Source: Cellulosimicrobium cellulans
GTDB lineage: Bacteria; Actinomycetota; Actinomycetes; Actinomycetales; Cellulomonadaceae
Assembly (NCBI RefSeq): GCF_007679345.1
Contig: NZ_VEGH01000002.1
Location: 124,001-188,000, forward strand
Direction: 5' to 3'
DNA length: 64,000 nt
In this document: positions 18,701-27,524 of the stretch, one piece after another
How positions within the stretch are numbered: the stretch's first letter is position 1
How the letters are laid out: the number at the start of each line of letters is the position of its first letter
Notes under the pieces: generated by a model
The model's database searches: none
What the model saw: only the letters and a program-made list of their open reading frames with translations
Told to the model about the DNA's origin: nothing
Program-made: the position numbers and the translations under genes

Positions 18701-19570
18701 TCAGGCCGGCTCCACCGGGAGCCAGAGCTCGACGGTCGCGGTGCTGAGGTCGTCGGCGCGGTCGAGGACCGCCACGACCTCCGGGCCCGGCCGCAGCCGC
18801 CACGGGTTCGACGGGAACCACTCGGTCGCGGTCGCGGCCCACACGCGCTGCAGCGTCTCCGGGTAGGGCCCGGCAGCGCGGAAGACCGCCCACGACCCCG
18901 CCGGCACCGGCAGGACGTCGAGGTCGTCCGGCACCTCGACCGCGTCCGAGACGGCGACGCCGTGCAGGTACGTCAGCTCCGTGCCCTCGCGCCGGTCCGG
19001 GTCGAGGTCGGCGCTCACGGCGAGCAGGCCGGCGGGCTCGGCGTCGCCCAGCGCCTTGAGGCGCGCGTGCTGCTCGGGCGGGAGCGACGCGACGTGCTGC
19101 TGGATCGCGGGGTTCACCCCCTCGTGCACGAGCGGGACGCGGGCGGCGTGGCCCGCGAGACGGAAGTCGGGCCGGGAGACGAGTCGGACGTCCATGGGTG
19201 CTGCTCCTTCGACGGTCAGGCGGAACCTGAGACGGGGTTGGGTCCGGAGGGGGCCGCCGTCGCGCCGGACCTGGCCCGGGCTGGCGCCGTGCACCGCGCG
19301 GAACGCGCGGCCGAACGCCTCGGCCGACCCGTAGCCGTACCGCACGCCGATCCCGAGCAGGTCGCCGCTGCCGCCGACGACCTCCGCGGCCGCGACCGTC
19401 ATCCGCCGGCGGCGCACGTACTCCGACAGCGGCATCCCGGCCAGCGACGAGAACATCCGCCGCAGGTGGTACTCGGTGGTGCCGAGCGCGGCGGCGACGC
19501 GGGGGACGTCGAGCTCCTCGTCGAGGTGGTCCTCCACGAGATCGACGAGCCGGTTGAGCGAGGCGATCAC
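18701..19570 (-). CDS. AraC-family regulator with GyrI-like effector domain
   Basis: A 289-aa regulator. The N-terminal AraC DNA-binding domain has two HTH motifs (VPRVAAALGTTEYHLRRMF, then LLGIGVRYGYGSAEAFGRAFRAVHGASPGQ). The C-terminal half from about residue 125 is a GyrI/SOUL-like small-molecule-binding domain (MDVRLVSRPDFRLAGHAARV ... AGSWAVFRAAGPYPETLQRVW). This arrangement resembles Rob/BmrR-type multidrug-sensing regulators. No target gene is evident beside it, although an ABC exporter operon starts 160 bp upstream on the other strand. Confidence 0.88.
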   Translation of the reverse strand: MIASLNRLVDLVEDHLDEELDVPRVAAALGTTEYHLRRMFSSLAGMPLSEYVRRRRMTVAAAEVVGGSGDLLGIGVRYGYGSAEAFGRAFRAVHGASPGQVRRDGGPLRTQPRLRFRLTVEGAAPMDVRLVSRPDFRLAGHAARVPLVHEGVNPAIQQHVASLPPEQHARLKALGDAEPAGLLAVSADLDPDRREGTELTYLHGVAVSDAVEVPDDLDVLPVPAGSWAVFRAAGPYPETLQRVWAATATEWFPSNPWRLRPGPEVVAVLDRADDLSTATVELWLPVEPA

Positions 19571-19664
19571 GGTGCTCCCTTCCGCTACCCAGCCTGCCGA
19601 CCGCCCCGGTGACGCCGCCCGACCATCCTGGCCCGATCCGATCAGGACTCGTAGGTATTCAGTG

Positions 19665-19703
19665 TTGCCAAGTACCGGTACCTAGCGTTACGTTGTACCG
19701 GTA
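19665..19703 (+). promoter_or_regulatory. Promoter with repeated TACCGGTA operator
   Basis: A -35 TTGCCA (19665-19670) and -10 TACGTT (19689-19694), 18 bp apart, precede the PadR gene. The palindrome TACCGGTA occurs at 19673-19680 inside the spacer and again at 19696-19703 at the likely start site, 23 bp apart. This is a probable PadR autoregulatory site. Confidence 0.6.
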
Positions 19704-19732
19704 GTCAGCGACACCGAGTACAGGAGCCCACG

Positions 19733-20140
19733 ATGGCCAACCAGATGACCGAGATGCTCAAGGGCACGCTCGAGGGCATCGTCCTCGCGATCCTCGAGGC
19801 GCGGCCGGCGTACGGGTACGAGATCACCGCGCAGCTGCGCGACGAGGGGTTCGTCGACCTGGCCGAGGGCACCGTGTACGCGCTCCTGGTCCGGATCGAA
19901 CAGCGCGGGTTCGTCGACGTCGAGAAGGTCCCGTCCGAGAAGGGACCGCCGCGCAAGGTCTACTCGCTCAACGCCGCGGGCCGCGCCCAGCTCGACGGGT
20001 TCTGGACCACCTGGGCGTTCCTCGCGGGGCGGATCGAGCACCTCCGCGCCGCGCACGCCGACCGCACCGGCACCGGCTCCACCAGCACCGACTCCGGCAC
20101 CACCCACCGCACCACCGACCGCACCGAAGGGGACGACTGA
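19733..20140 (+). CDS. PadR-family transcriptional regulator
   Basis: A 135-aa regulator with the PadR winged helix: LKGTLEGIVLAILEARPAYGYEI, then LAEGTVYALLVRIEQRGFVDVEKVPSEKGPPRKVYSLNAAGRAQL. The C-terminal tail is Thr/Asp-rich and low in complexity. PadR proteins typically repress adjacent multidrug exporters; here it heads PadR-DUF1048-ABC ATPase-permease. Confidence 0.92.
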   Translation: MANQMTEMLKGTLEGIVLAILEARPAYGYEITAQLRDEGFVDLAEGTVYALLVRIEQRGFVDVEKVPSEKGPPRKVYSLNAAGRAQLDGFWTTWAFLAGRIEHLRAAHADRTGTGSTSTDSGTTHRTTDRTEGDD

Positions 20141-20141
20141 C

Positions 20142-20507
20142 ATGGTCGCGAAGTGGATCGAGGCCCTCACCGGCTCGCTCGAGCAGAAGAAGCAGTACCG
20201 GCAGGACATGGCGCGGATCAAGGCGCTGCCGGAGCCCTACCGCACCGCCGCGAAGGCCACGCACCGGTACCTCATGTACTCCGGCGGCGTCACCGACGGC
20301 GACACGATGGTCACGATGTTCACCGACCTCGCGGACCTGTGGGAGCGCGCGGCGACCGACGGGACCCCCGTCCGCGACGTCGTGGGCGACGACCCGGTCG
20401 AGTTCGCGGAGACGTTCGCCCAGGCGTACGTCGGCGACCGGTGGATCGACAAGGAGCGCGCCCGCCTGACGAAGGCGATCGACGAGGCCGAAGGGGACGC
20501 CCGATGA
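20142..20507 (+). CDS. DUF1048 family protein
   Basis: A 121-aa helical, soluble protein (KWIEALTGSLEQKKQYRQDM ... MTMFTDLADLWERAATDG ... WIDKERARLTKAIDEAE) of the DUF1048 type, which is recurrently encoded between PadR regulators and ABC transporters in actinobacteria. Its molecular function is unknown. It starts 1 bp after the PadR stop and overlaps the ATPase gene by 4 bp. Confidence 0.85.
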   Translation: MVAKWIEALTGSLEQKKQYRQDMARIKALPEPYRTAAKATHRYLMYSGGVTDGDTMVTMFTDLADLWERAATDGTPVRDVVGDDPVEFAETFAQAYVGDRWIDKERARLTKAIDEAEGDAR

Positions 20508-21304
20508 GCGCCGGAGCCGCCGGCGCCCCGGGCCCGGCCGTCGCCGTCCGCGGCGTCGAGAAGTCGTTCGGCGACCTGCGCGTGCTGCGCGGCGTCGACC
20601 TCGAGGTGGCACCGGGGACGATCGTCGCCCTGCTCGGCTCCAACGGGGCGGGCAAGACGACCCTCGTCCGGATCCTGTCCACGCTGCTCAAGCCGGACGC
20701 GGGCACGGCGACGGTCCACGGGTTCGACGTCGTCGGCCAGGCCGCGGAGGTCCGGGAGTCGATCAGCCTCACCGGCCAGTTCGCGGCCGTCGACGGGATG
20801 CTCACCGGCCGGGAGAACCTCCGGCTGGTCGCCCGGCTCCGGCACCTGCCCGACCCGGGGGCGGTGGCGGACCGGCTGCTCGACCGGTTCGCGCTCACCG
20901 AGGCGGGCGGGCGCCGGGCGTCGACCTACTCGGGCGGCATGCGGCGCCGGCTGGACATCGCGATGAGCCTGATCGGCGACCCGCCGGTGATCTTCCTCGA
21001 CGAGCCGACGACCGGGCTGGACCCGCAGGCCCGCAACGAGGTGTGGCGGACCGTCGAAGAGCTCGCGACCAGCGGCACCACCGTCCTGCTCACCACGCAG
21101 TACCTGGATGAGGCGGAGCGCCTCGCCGACCGGATCGCGATCCTGCACGAGGGGACGATCATCCAGGACGGCACGCTCGCCGAGCTCAAGCGGCTCCTCC
21201 CGCCCGCGCGGGTCGAGTACGTCGAGAAGCAGCCCACGCTCGAGGACGTGTTCCTCGCCCTCGTCGGTGCCGGCAGCACGCCGGCCGGGAAGGACCCGCG
21301 ATGA
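20504..21304 (+). CDS. ABC exporter ATP-binding protein (DrrA-like)
   Basis: A 266-aa ATPase: Walker A GSNGAGKTTLV, Q-loop LTGQFAAVDGMLTGREN, signature YSGGMRRRLDIAMSL, Walker B VIFLDEPTTGLDPQ, switch His replaced by Gln in LLTTQYLDEAE, a known DrrA feature. It has the typical DrrA C-terminal tail (EKQPTLEDVFLALVG). It overlaps the genes on both sides by 4 bp. It likely exports a drug or lipid-like compound with the next gene. Confidence 0.9.
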   Translation: MSAGAAGAPGPAVAVRGVEKSFGDLRVLRGVDLEVAPGTIVALLGSNGAGKTTLVRILSTLLKPDAGTATVHGFDVVGQAAEVRESISLTGQFAAVDGMLTGRENLRLVARLRHLPDPGAVADRLLDRFALTEAGGRRASTYSGGMRRRLDIAMSLIGDPPVIFLDEPTTGLDPQARNEVWRTVEELATSGTTVLLTTQYLDEAERLADRIAILHEGTIIQDGTLAELKRLLPPARVEYVEKQPTLEDVFLALVGAGSTPAGKDPR

Positions 21305-22077
21305 GCGCCACCGCCACCACCCACGTCGTCGGCGACACCGTCGCCCTCACCGACCGGTCGCTGCGGCACATCCTGCGCAGCCCCGACACGATCATCACGA
21401 CCGCGGTCACCCCGGTCGCCCTGATGCTGCTGTTCGTCTACGTGTTCGGCGGCGCGATCCACGGCGGGTCCACGGCGTCGTACGTCGACTACCTGCTGCC
21501 GGGCATCCTGCTCATCACGGTCGCGTCAGGCGTCGCGTACACCGCGTACCGGCTGTTCCTCGACCTGCAGGGCGGCATCGTCGAGCGGTTCCAGTCCATG
21601 CCGATCGCCCGGCCGAGCGTCCTGTGGGCGCACGTGCTGACCTCGATGGCGGCCAACCTGACGTCGGTCGTCCTGGTCGTGGGGATCGCGCTGCTCATGG
21701 GGTTCCGCACGGGGACGACCGTCCTCGCGTGGCTCGCCGTGGCGGGCATCCTGGTGCTGTTCACGCTCACGCTGACCTGGATCGCCGTCCTCGCCGGCCT
21801 GTCCGCGAAGACCGTCGACGGGGCGAGCGCGTTCTCCTACCCGCTGATCTTCCTGCCGTTCATCAGCTCGGCGTTCGTGCCGACGGACTCGATGCCGACC
21901 GCGGTCGCCTGGTTCGCCGAGCACCAGCCGGTCACCGCCGTGGTCGACTCGATCCGGGCGCTGTTCGCCCAGGAGCCGGTCGGCGGGGACCTGTGGGTGG
22001 CGCTGGCGTGGCTGGTCGGGATCCTGGTGCTGGCGTACGCGCTGTCCGTGCGGGCGTACCGGCGCAAGGTGGGCTGA
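21301..22077 (+). CDS. ABC-2 type exporter permease (DrrB-like)
   Basis: A 258-aa membrane protein with about six transmembrane segments (ITTAVTPVALMLLFVYVFGG, YLLPGILLITVASGVAYTAY, and others) and the ABC-2 signature region FLPFISSAFVPTDSMP followed by WFAEHQPVTAVVDSIRALF. It pairs with the upstream ATPase. Convergent with the amidotransferase gene 13 bp downstream. Confidence 0.9.
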   Translation: MSATATTHVVGDTVALTDRSLRHILRSPDTIITTAVTPVALMLLFVYVFGGAIHGGSTASYVDYLLPGILLITVASGVAYTAYRLFLDLQGGIVERFQSMPIARPSVLWAHVLTSMAANLTSVVLVVGIALLMGFRTGTTVLAWLAVAGILVLFTLTLTWIAVLAGLSAKTVDGASAFSYPLIFLPFISSAFVPTDSMPTAVAWFAEHQPVTAVVDSIRALFAQEPVGGDLWVALAWLVGILVLAYALSVRAYRRKVG

Positions 22078-22090
22078 CCCCGGGCCGGGG

Positions 22091-22930
22091 TCAGGCCGTC
22101 GCCAGGACGGGCGCGAAGGGCACCAGCTCCTCGCGCCCGTCCTCGACGACGAGGCAGGTGCTCTCCGGGACCTCGAGCCAGGCGCCCTTGAGGTCGCCCA
22201 GCGGCTCCGAGACCACGATCCGGGTGTCGTCGGACAGCCCGTGCAGGACCGGGTTGTCCGGGTACTGCGCCCGCAGCACCGCGACGTCCCGGTTCCGGAA
22301 CAGCGACCGCGACCGGCCCTCGGAGGAGTACCGGAACGTCCACAGCCGCTGCCCGTCCGTCGTCGCGAACGTCCCCTGCACCGGGAACGCCACGCCGTGC
22401 CGGAGGGCGACGTCCTCGATCAGGCCGACCGCCCGGGCCACGGCGGCCGGCGGGTCGTCGGTCAGCCCGAAGGTCAGCGCCAGGTAGAACAGGGCCTCCG
22501 AGTCCGTGGAGCCCTCGATCAGCGGGTAGAGGTCCGGGTCGACGGCCATGCGCAGGTCCCGCTTCAGGGTGCTGAACCCGTTGATCACGCCGTTGTGCGC
22601 GAACAGCCACTGCCCGTGCCGGAACGGGTGGCAGTTGGTCTGCTGCACCGCGGTCCCGGTCGTCGCGCGGATGTGGGCGATGACCATGCCGGAGCGGATG
22701 TGCTGCGACAGCTCGCGCAGGTTGCGATCGCTCCACGCGGGCTCGATGCTGCGGAACAGCCCGGGGATCGGCGAGTGGTCGTCGTACCAGCCGACGCCGA
22801 ACCCGTCGCCGTTCATCGGCTCGACGCCCAGCCGGCTGTGCCGGCTCTGCATCACGAGCGAGTTCTCCGGCTTGTAGAGCAGCTCGTCGAGCGTCACCGG
22901 CGAACCCGTGTACGCGAGCCATCGGCACAT
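22091..22930 (-). CDS. Class II glutamine amidotransferase (EgtC-like)
   Basis: A 279-aa Ntn-hydrolase. The start ATG at 22930 gives MCRWLAYTGSPVTL, so the nucleophile Cys is at position 2 as the family requires; the upstream in-frame extension is therefore rejected. GVGWYDD, AHIRATTGTAVQQTNCHPF and WLFAHNGVINGF are glutaminase-domain motifs. No synthetase domain follows. Related proteins include EgtC of ergothioneine synthesis, but no other egt genes are adjacent, so the substrate is unknown. A GGGGGAGG stretch serves as ribosome-binding site. Confidence 0.87.
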   Translation of the reverse strand: MCRWLAYTGSPVTLDELLYKPENSLVMQSRHSRLGVEPMNGDGFGVGWYDDHSPIPGLFRSIEPAWSDRNLRELSQHIRSGMVIAHIRATTGTAVQQTNCHPFRHGQWLFAHNGVINGFSTLKRDLRMAVDPDLYPLIEGSTDSEALFYLALTFGLTDDPPAAVARAVGLIEDVALRHGVAFPVQGTFATTDGQRLWTFRYSSEGRSRSLFRNRDVAVLRAQYPDNPVLHGLSDDTRIVVSEPLGDLKGAWLEVPESTCLVVEDGREELVPFAPVLATA

Positions 22931-22986
22931 GGCGGCCTCCCCCTGTGGGTGGGCCCGCGCCGTCGCCGGCCCCTCGGGGCCACTGT

Positions 22987-23017
22987 GCACCGGGGCCTCG
23001 CAGGTAGGCCCCGGTGC
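22987..23017. terminator. Hairpin terminator, 12-bp stem
   Basis: GCACCGGGGCCT (22987-22998) pairs with AGGCCCCGGTGC (23006-23017) around a 7-nt loop. It follows the small membrane-protein gene on the minus strand and precedes the amidotransferase. Confidence 0.7.
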
Positions 23018-23025
23018 GCTCGGGG

Positions 23026-23241
23026 TCAGTCCTCGGTGGGCGCCTGCACGGCCGGCGCGGGCTGCCGGCGACGCATCAGGACGGAGCCGAGCGAGACCGC
23101 CGCGGCGGCGCCCATCGCGGCCAGCACGAGCCACGTGCCCGCCTCCCGCTGCATCGCGACGACGCCGAGGAGGAGCAGCAGGCCGCCGATGCCGAGGAGG
23201 GCGGTGGCCGGGTCGGTCGTGGTGTTCTTGTCGGTGTTCAT
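23026..23241 (-). CDS. Small hypothetical membrane protein (71 aa)
   Basis: The product has a polar N-terminus (MNTDKNTTTDPAT), two hydrophobic helices (LLGIGGLLLLLGVVAM and WLVLAAMGAAAAVSLGSVLM) and a basic, Pro-rich tail (RRRQPAPAVQAPTED). The layout and length suggest a real two-pass membrane protein. The dedicated terminator 9 bp downstream supports a gene. No family recognised. Confidence 0.65.
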   Translation of the reverse strand: MNTDKNTTTDPATALLGIGGLLLLLGVVAMQREAGTWLVLAAMGAAAAVSLGSVLMRRRQPAPAVQAPTED

Positions 23242-23367
23242 GCTGGTCAGCCTAGGTTCGCGCCCCGGTGCGACGCCTCGGGCGGGCGGCGGATCTTCGC
23301 GCTCGGCCGCGCGGGCGAGCCCGGCGCCGCCGGGTCCGTCCCGCGGCGGAGCGGCGGCGCGCCCGGC

Positions 23368-24036
23368 CTACGCCTCGGGGTCCCAGCGGGACGGCACGAG
23401 GTCCGCCAGCAGCGTGCGGTGCGCCCACCGGGCCCAGGCGAGCGCGCTCCACCCGCCCCGCCGCACGAGCGCGTTCCACGTCTCCGGGCCCAGTACGAGC
23501 GCCACCACGTCGGTCGCCCGCTCGACGTCGAGCCCCGGGCGCAGCACCCCGTCTCGGTCGCACGCCTCGACGAGCAGCCGGTGCACCGCGCGCCGGCGCG
23601 CCTCGTCGCGCTCCCACGCCGCGTGCAGCACCGGGTCGCCGACGGCGTGCGCGCGCACGAGGTCCTGCACCCCGGCGGCCCGCCCCAGCAGCTCGGCCGC
23701 CCCGCGCGCGTGCAGGAAGACCCGGCGGGCGGGGTCCGGCTCGGCGACGACGGCGCGCACCCACGGCTGGTCGGCGAGGTCGGGCGCGGCGTCCCGGCGG
23801 TCGGCCCCGTCGACGGCGTGGTCCAGGCAGCCGACGAGGATGTCGGACTTGGAGGGGTAGGAGTAGTAGACGGTCTGCACCCCGAGGCCGGCGGCGCGGC
23901 CGACGGCCGTGATCGTCGTCGGCCCGTACCCGTCGGTGAGGAACAGCCGGGTGGCGGCCTCGGCGATCCGCGCCCGGGAGGCGGCGGCCCGGGCGGCGCG
24001 CCCGTCCCGCGGTGGTGCGGTGTCGCTGCTGGTCAC
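23368..24036 (-). CDS. TetR-family transcriptional regulator
   Basis: A 222-aa regulator with HTH IAEAATRLFLTDGYGPTTITAVGRAAGLGVQTVYYSYPSKSDIL-like sequence, then a helical ligand domain. The GTG at 24036 (VTSSDTAPPRD) is preferred over an in-frame start at 24150, because a palindrome lies 10-24 bp upstream of it and would otherwise be coding. Its target is not evident; the next gene upstream on the same strand is mntH. Confidence 0.87.
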   Translation of the reverse strand: MTSSDTAPPRDGRAARAAASRARIAEAATRLFLTDGYGPTTITAVGRAAGLGVQTVYYSYPSKSDILVGCLDHAVDGADRRDAAPDLADQPWVRAVVAEPDPARRVFLHARGAAELLGRAAGVQDLVRAHAVGDPVLHAAWERDEARRRAVHRLLVEACDRDGVLRPGLDVERATDVVALVLGPETWNALVRRGGWSALAWARWAHRTLLADLVPSRWDPEA

Positions 24037-24045
24037 GTGGGTAAC

Positions 24046-24060
24046 CGTAGCAGCGCTACG
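24046..24060. promoter_or_regulatory. CGTAGC-N3-GCTACG palindrome, candidate TetR operator
   Basis: A perfect inverted repeat with 6-bp arms and 3-nt spacer lies just upstream of the TetR start codon, the usual location of an autoregulatory operator. Confidence 0.5.
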
Positions 24061-24234
24061 CATTCCTTTCGGTAGCGCCGCTCCCACAACCGCGCGACCC
24101 TGTCGCCGGATGAGCAGTCGATGTCCCCGTCGCGGCGATCGAAGCGACATCTCCTGCCCGCTCGGCAGGGTTCTGGCTGGTCAGAGGGCAGGCACGGGGG
24201 CGCAGGGTTGTCGGAGTTCCGCTACCGAAACAGG

Positions 24235-25473
24235 TCAGTGGCCCGTCGCCAGGAGCAGCAGCAGGGCCAGGTTGAGGGCCACGACCAGGGCGACCACGAC
24301 CACCAGGACCACCTGCAGCCGCGGGCCGTTCGCGTACCGGCCCATGAGGGACCGGTCCCGGTTCAGCCGCACCAGCGGGATCACCGCGAACGGGATGCCA
24401 AAGCTCAGCACGACCTGGCTCACCACCAGCGTCCACGTCGGGTCCGCACCGACGGCGAGCAGCACCAGCGCCGGGACCAGCGTGATCGAGCGCCGCACCA
24501 GCAGCGGGATGCGCCGGTGGATCAGCCCCTCCATCACGGCCGCGCCGGCGTAGCAGCCGACCGACGTGGACGCGAGCCCCGACGCCAGCAGCCCGATCGC
24601 GAACACCACGCCGACCACCGGGCCGAGCGCGCCGCTGATCGCCGCGTGCGCGCCCTCGATGGTGTCGGTGCCCTCGACGCCGCGCAGGTTGGCCGCGGCG
24701 AGCAGCAGGAGCCCGATGTTCACCGTGCCGGCGAGCGTCAGCGCCGCGCCGACGTCCCACCGGGTCGCCCGGAGCAGCCCGGACCGCGCCGACTCGTCGG
24801 GCACCCGACCGAACCGGTCCCGGCTCAGCGCGGAGTGCACGTAGATGGCGTGCGGCATGACCGTGGCGCCGAGCATCGACGCCGCGAGCAGCACCGAGTC
24901 CGTGCCGGCGAACCGCGGGACCAGGCCGCCGAGCATCTCGCCGGGATCGGGCGGGCCGACCAGGAGCCCGGCCAGGAACCCGACGACGATCACCAGCAGC
25001 AGCCCGACGACCACCGTCTCGAACCGCCGCTGCCCGTACCGGTTCTGGGTCGCCAGCAGCAGCATCGAGACGACGCCGACGATCAGGCCGCCGAGGACCA
25101 GCGGCAGCCCGAACAGCAGGTGGAGGGCGATCGCGCCGCCGACCACCTCGGCGATGTCGGTGGCCGCCGCGACGACCTCGGCCTGCGCCCAGTACGCCAG
25201 CCGCGACCGGCGCCGCAGCCGCTGCCCCAGCACGCCGGGCAGCGAGTCGCCGGTGACGATGCCGAGCTTGGCGGACTGGTACTGCACCAGGACCGCCATC
25301 ACGTTGGCGCCGACCAGCACCCACAGCAGCAGGTAGCCGTAGCGCGCGCCGGCAGTGAGGTTCGCCGCGACGTTCCCCGGGTCCACGTAGGCGATCGCCG
25401 CCACGAAGGCAGGGCCCAGCAGGGGCAGCACGCGGCCGCGCCGCACGGCCTGCCGATCGGTCGTGGTGGTCAC
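24235..25473 (-). CDS. mntH: Nramp-family Mn2+/Fe2+ transporter MntH
   Basis: A 412-aa transporter with about eleven transmembrane helices. The first helix has the metal-binding DPGNVAANL motif (GPAFVAAIAYVDPGNVAANL), and MPHAIYVHS is the second binding-helix motif. The GTG at 25473 is chosen over the ATG at 25494 because it has GGAGGT 3 nt upstream and leaves the palindromic operator outside the gene. It imports Mn2+ (and Fe2+) with protons. Two palindromes upstream suggest control by an MntR/DtxR-type repressor. Confidence 0.93.
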   Translation of the reverse strand: MTTTTDRQAVRRGRVLPLLGPAFVAAIAYVDPGNVAANLTAGARYGYLLLWVLVGANVMAVLVQYQSAKLGIVTGDSLPGVLGQRLRRRSRLAYWAQAEVVAAATDIAEVVGGAIALHLLFGLPLVLGGLIVGVVSMLLLATQNRYGQRRFETVVVGLLLVIVVGFLAGLLVGPPDPGEMLGGLVPRFAGTDSVLLAASMLGATVMPHAIYVHSALSRDRFGRVPDESARSGLLRATRWDVGAALTLAGTVNIGLLLLAAANLRGVEGTDTIEGAHAAISGALGPVVGVVFAIGLLASGLASTSVGCYAGAAVMEGLIHRRIPLLVRRSITLVPALVLLAVGADPTWTLVVSQVVLSFGIPFAVIPLVRLNRDRSLMGRYANGPRLQVVLVVVVALVVALNLALLLLLATGH

Positions 25474-25483
25474 CGCACCTCCA

Positions 25484-25537
25484 AGTTCGGACATCCGAAC
25501 TCAGTGTAGACACGAGAGTTCGGATACCCGAACTCTC
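25484..25537. promoter_or_regulatory. Two related palindromic operators upstream of mntH
   Basis: AGTTCGGA-CA-TCCGAACT (25484-25501) and GAGAGTTCGG-ATAC-CCGAACTCTC (25514-25537) share the core AGTTCGG-N4-CCGAACT and are centred 33 bp apart. Position before a manganese transporter suggests a DtxR/MntR-family metal-dependent repressor. The match to any specific published consensus was not checked. Confidence 0.65.
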
Positions 25538-25593
25538 CTCGGTGCCGCGCCACCGCGCACGCGGGACGAGCCGGCAGACGGCCCGCCGCCGGG

Positions 25594-26235
25594 TCAGGCC
25601 GCGGCGGGCTCGACCTCGCGGCGCCACCGGCCGTCGACCCGCGCGAACCCGACGCGCTCGAGGTACGGCCCGGTGTCCCGCGCGTCTTCGGCGACGACGA
25701 GCGACCGCAGCCCCGTCCCGGCGAACACCCCCGACCGCCGGTAGACGAACTCGCCCGGCGCGAAGTCCCGGAACCGCGGCGTCACCCAGTCCAGCTCGAC
25801 CTCGCCGACCCCGTCGCCGGCGTCCCGGACGACGACGACGCCGACGGTCTCGTCGCCGCGCAGGACCAGGTAGGCCCAGCGGGAGTCACCCGCCGCGTCA
25901 CCCGGAAGGCCGAACGACGGGTAGTACCGCGCGATGTCGTCCGCGTGCACCCCGAGCACGTGCCGCAGGTAGTGGTCGCCCGCCCCGACCGGCACCACCT
26001 CGTACACGTCGGCGTCGTGCCGCTCACGCGTCAGCCGCCACAGCCAGTACGCGTCGATCACCGCGATCACGCCGTTCATGGCCGCGAACGGCCAGATGCC
26101 GACGATCGTGTTGTACGCGGTCGCGATGACCGAGCCGGCGAAGTTGAGCCACCGGAACCGCAGGACCCGGGCCTGCATCAGCGACACCACGACGAGGACG
26201 GACCCGACCCACCCGATGATCTCCAGGACTGGCAT
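25594..26235 (-). CDS. YgjV-like membrane protein with C-terminal acetyltransferase-like region
   Basis: A 213-aa protein. Residues 1-75 hold three hydrophobic helices (VLEIIGWVGSVLVVVSLMQA, LNFAGSVIATAYNTIVGIWP, MNGVIAVIDAYWLWRL), an arrangement like the inner-membrane protein YgjV. The remainder is soluble, and WAYLVLRGDETVGVVVVRD plus VEVELDWVTPRFRDF resemble the beta strands of a GNAT domain, though no clear acetyl-CoA loop is visible. Convergence with the mntH promoter region argues for a separate unit. Function unknown. Confidence 0.68.
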   Translation of the reverse strand: MPVLEIIGWVGSVLVVVSLMQARVLRFRWLNFAGSVIATAYNTIVGIWPFAAMNGVIAVIDAYWLWRLTRERHDADVYEVVPVGAGDHYLRHVLGVHADDIARYYPSFGLPGDAAGDSRWAYLVLRGDETVGVVVVRDAGDGVGEVELDWVTPRFRDFAPGEFVYRRSGVFAGTGLRSLVVAEDARDTGPYLERVGFARVDGRWRREVEPAAA

Positions 26236-26352
26236 GGCGCGAACCGTACCCGTCGCCGGGAGGCGCGGCCCGGGACCCGGTTCCGGTAGCAGCGCTCCGG
26301 AAACCGCGGGCCTGCCGGAATTCTGTGGCCCGCCGCGACGGTCCTGACGACC

Positions 26353-27489
26353 ATGGGGGCCATGTCCGCCTCCGCCACCACCCGGCCGCACCTGGTCCCG
26401 CTCCCGGTGCCCGCGGCGCTCGACGCCCCGGACGCCTGGCTGCTGCACGGCCTGGTGGAGGCGGCGAACGCCGCCGTGCTCGACGCCTGGGGCGACCTCG
26501 ACCACGCGCGCACACCCGCCGAGGTCCTGGCGGGCCTGCGGCACCAGGAGTACGACGAGAAGCTGCGGTTCGTCGCGCTCGACGCCCCCGTCCACGACGG
26601 GCCGGCGGACCCGGCGCGCGTGCTCGGCTACGTCGCGCTCAACCTGCCCCGGCAGGACAACACCCACACCGGCTTGCTGCAGCTCGACGTCCGGCCGAAG
26701 CACCGCGGGCGCGGGATCGGCTCCGCGCTGCACGACCTCGGGGTGTCCACCGCCCGCGCGCACGGGCGCAGCATGCTGACGACGTCGACGGACCACGCGT
26801 CGGAGCCCGACGCCGCCACGGACGCCCTGGTACCCAGCACCGGCACCGGCCGCGTCCCCGCGGCGCACCCCGGCGTGACGTTCCTGGTCCGCCGCGGCTG
26901 GGACCTGGAGCAGGTGACCCGCCGCTCGGTGCTCGACGTGCCGCTCCCGGCGGAGCGCCTGGCCGCGCACACGGCGCAGGCGGCTGCGGCGGCCGGGCCG
27001 GACTACCGGGTCGTGCTCTGGGAGGGCCGGTGCCCCGACGAGCTGCTCGACCGCTTCGCCCTGCTCCAGACCCGCATGAGCACGGACGCCCCGGCGGGCG
27101 GGCTCGACCTGCGCGAGGACGTCTGGGACGGCGCGCGGGTGCGCGTCGCCGAGCGGTCGTTCGTCGAGCGCGGGATGACCTACCGGGTCGCGGCGGCGCT
27201 CCACGGGCCGACCGGCGCGCTCGCCGCGTTCACCGCGCTGGTCAGCCGACCGGACACGGACGCGTACGTGTTCCAGGACGACACGCTCGTGCTCCGGGAC
27301 CACCGCGGGCACCGGCTCGGGATGCTGGTCAAGACGGCGAACCTCGCCCGGCTGGCCGAGGTGCAGCCGGGCGCCCGCCGGGTCGGGACCTGGAACGCCG
27401 AGGAGAACGCGCACATGCTGGCGATCAACGTCGCGCTGGGCTTCCGCCCGGCAGGCGGCGCCGGCGAGTGGCAGCTCCGGCTGGGCTGA
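26353..27489 (+). CDS. GNAT N-acetyltransferase with two GNAT-like halves
   Basis: A 378-aa protein. In the N-terminal half, LQLDVRPKHRGRGIGSALHDLGVSTARAHGRS is a clear GNAT motif A with the R/Q-x-x-G-x-G/A loop. In the C-terminal half, VLRDHRGHRLGMLVKTANLARLAEVQPG and WNAEENAHMLAINVALGFRP form a second GNAT-like core. Tandem GNATs of this type are common in actinobacteria, and some act on mycothiol precursors or aminoglycosides. The substrate here is unknown. The ATG at 26362 is an alternative start. Confidence 0.85.
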   Translation: MGAMSASATTRPHLVPLPVPAALDAPDAWLLHGLVEAANAAVLDAWGDLDHARTPAEVLAGLRHQEYDEKLRFVALDAPVHDGPADPARVLGYVALNLPRQDNTHTGLLQLDVRPKHRGRGIGSALHDLGVSTARAHGRSMLTTSTDHASEPDAATDALVPSTGTGRVPAAHPGVTFLVRRGWDLEQVTRRSVLDVPLPAERLAAHTAQAAAAAGPDYRVVLWEGRCPDELLDRFALLQTRMSTDAPAGGLDLREDVWDGARVRVAERSFVERGMTYRVAAALHGPTGALAAFTALVSRPDTDAYVFQDDTLVLRDHRGHRLGMLVKTANLARLAEVQPGARRVGTWNAEENAHMLAINVALGFRPAGGAGEWQLRLG

Positions 27490-27524
27490 GGCGCGCGCCC
27501 CGCCTGACGGTGGAACGACCCGGG

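Noticed and set aside
23026-24060. TetR at 23368 as regulator of the small membrane protein
   Set aside because: Same-strand arrangement and separate terminator give no support for the pairing.
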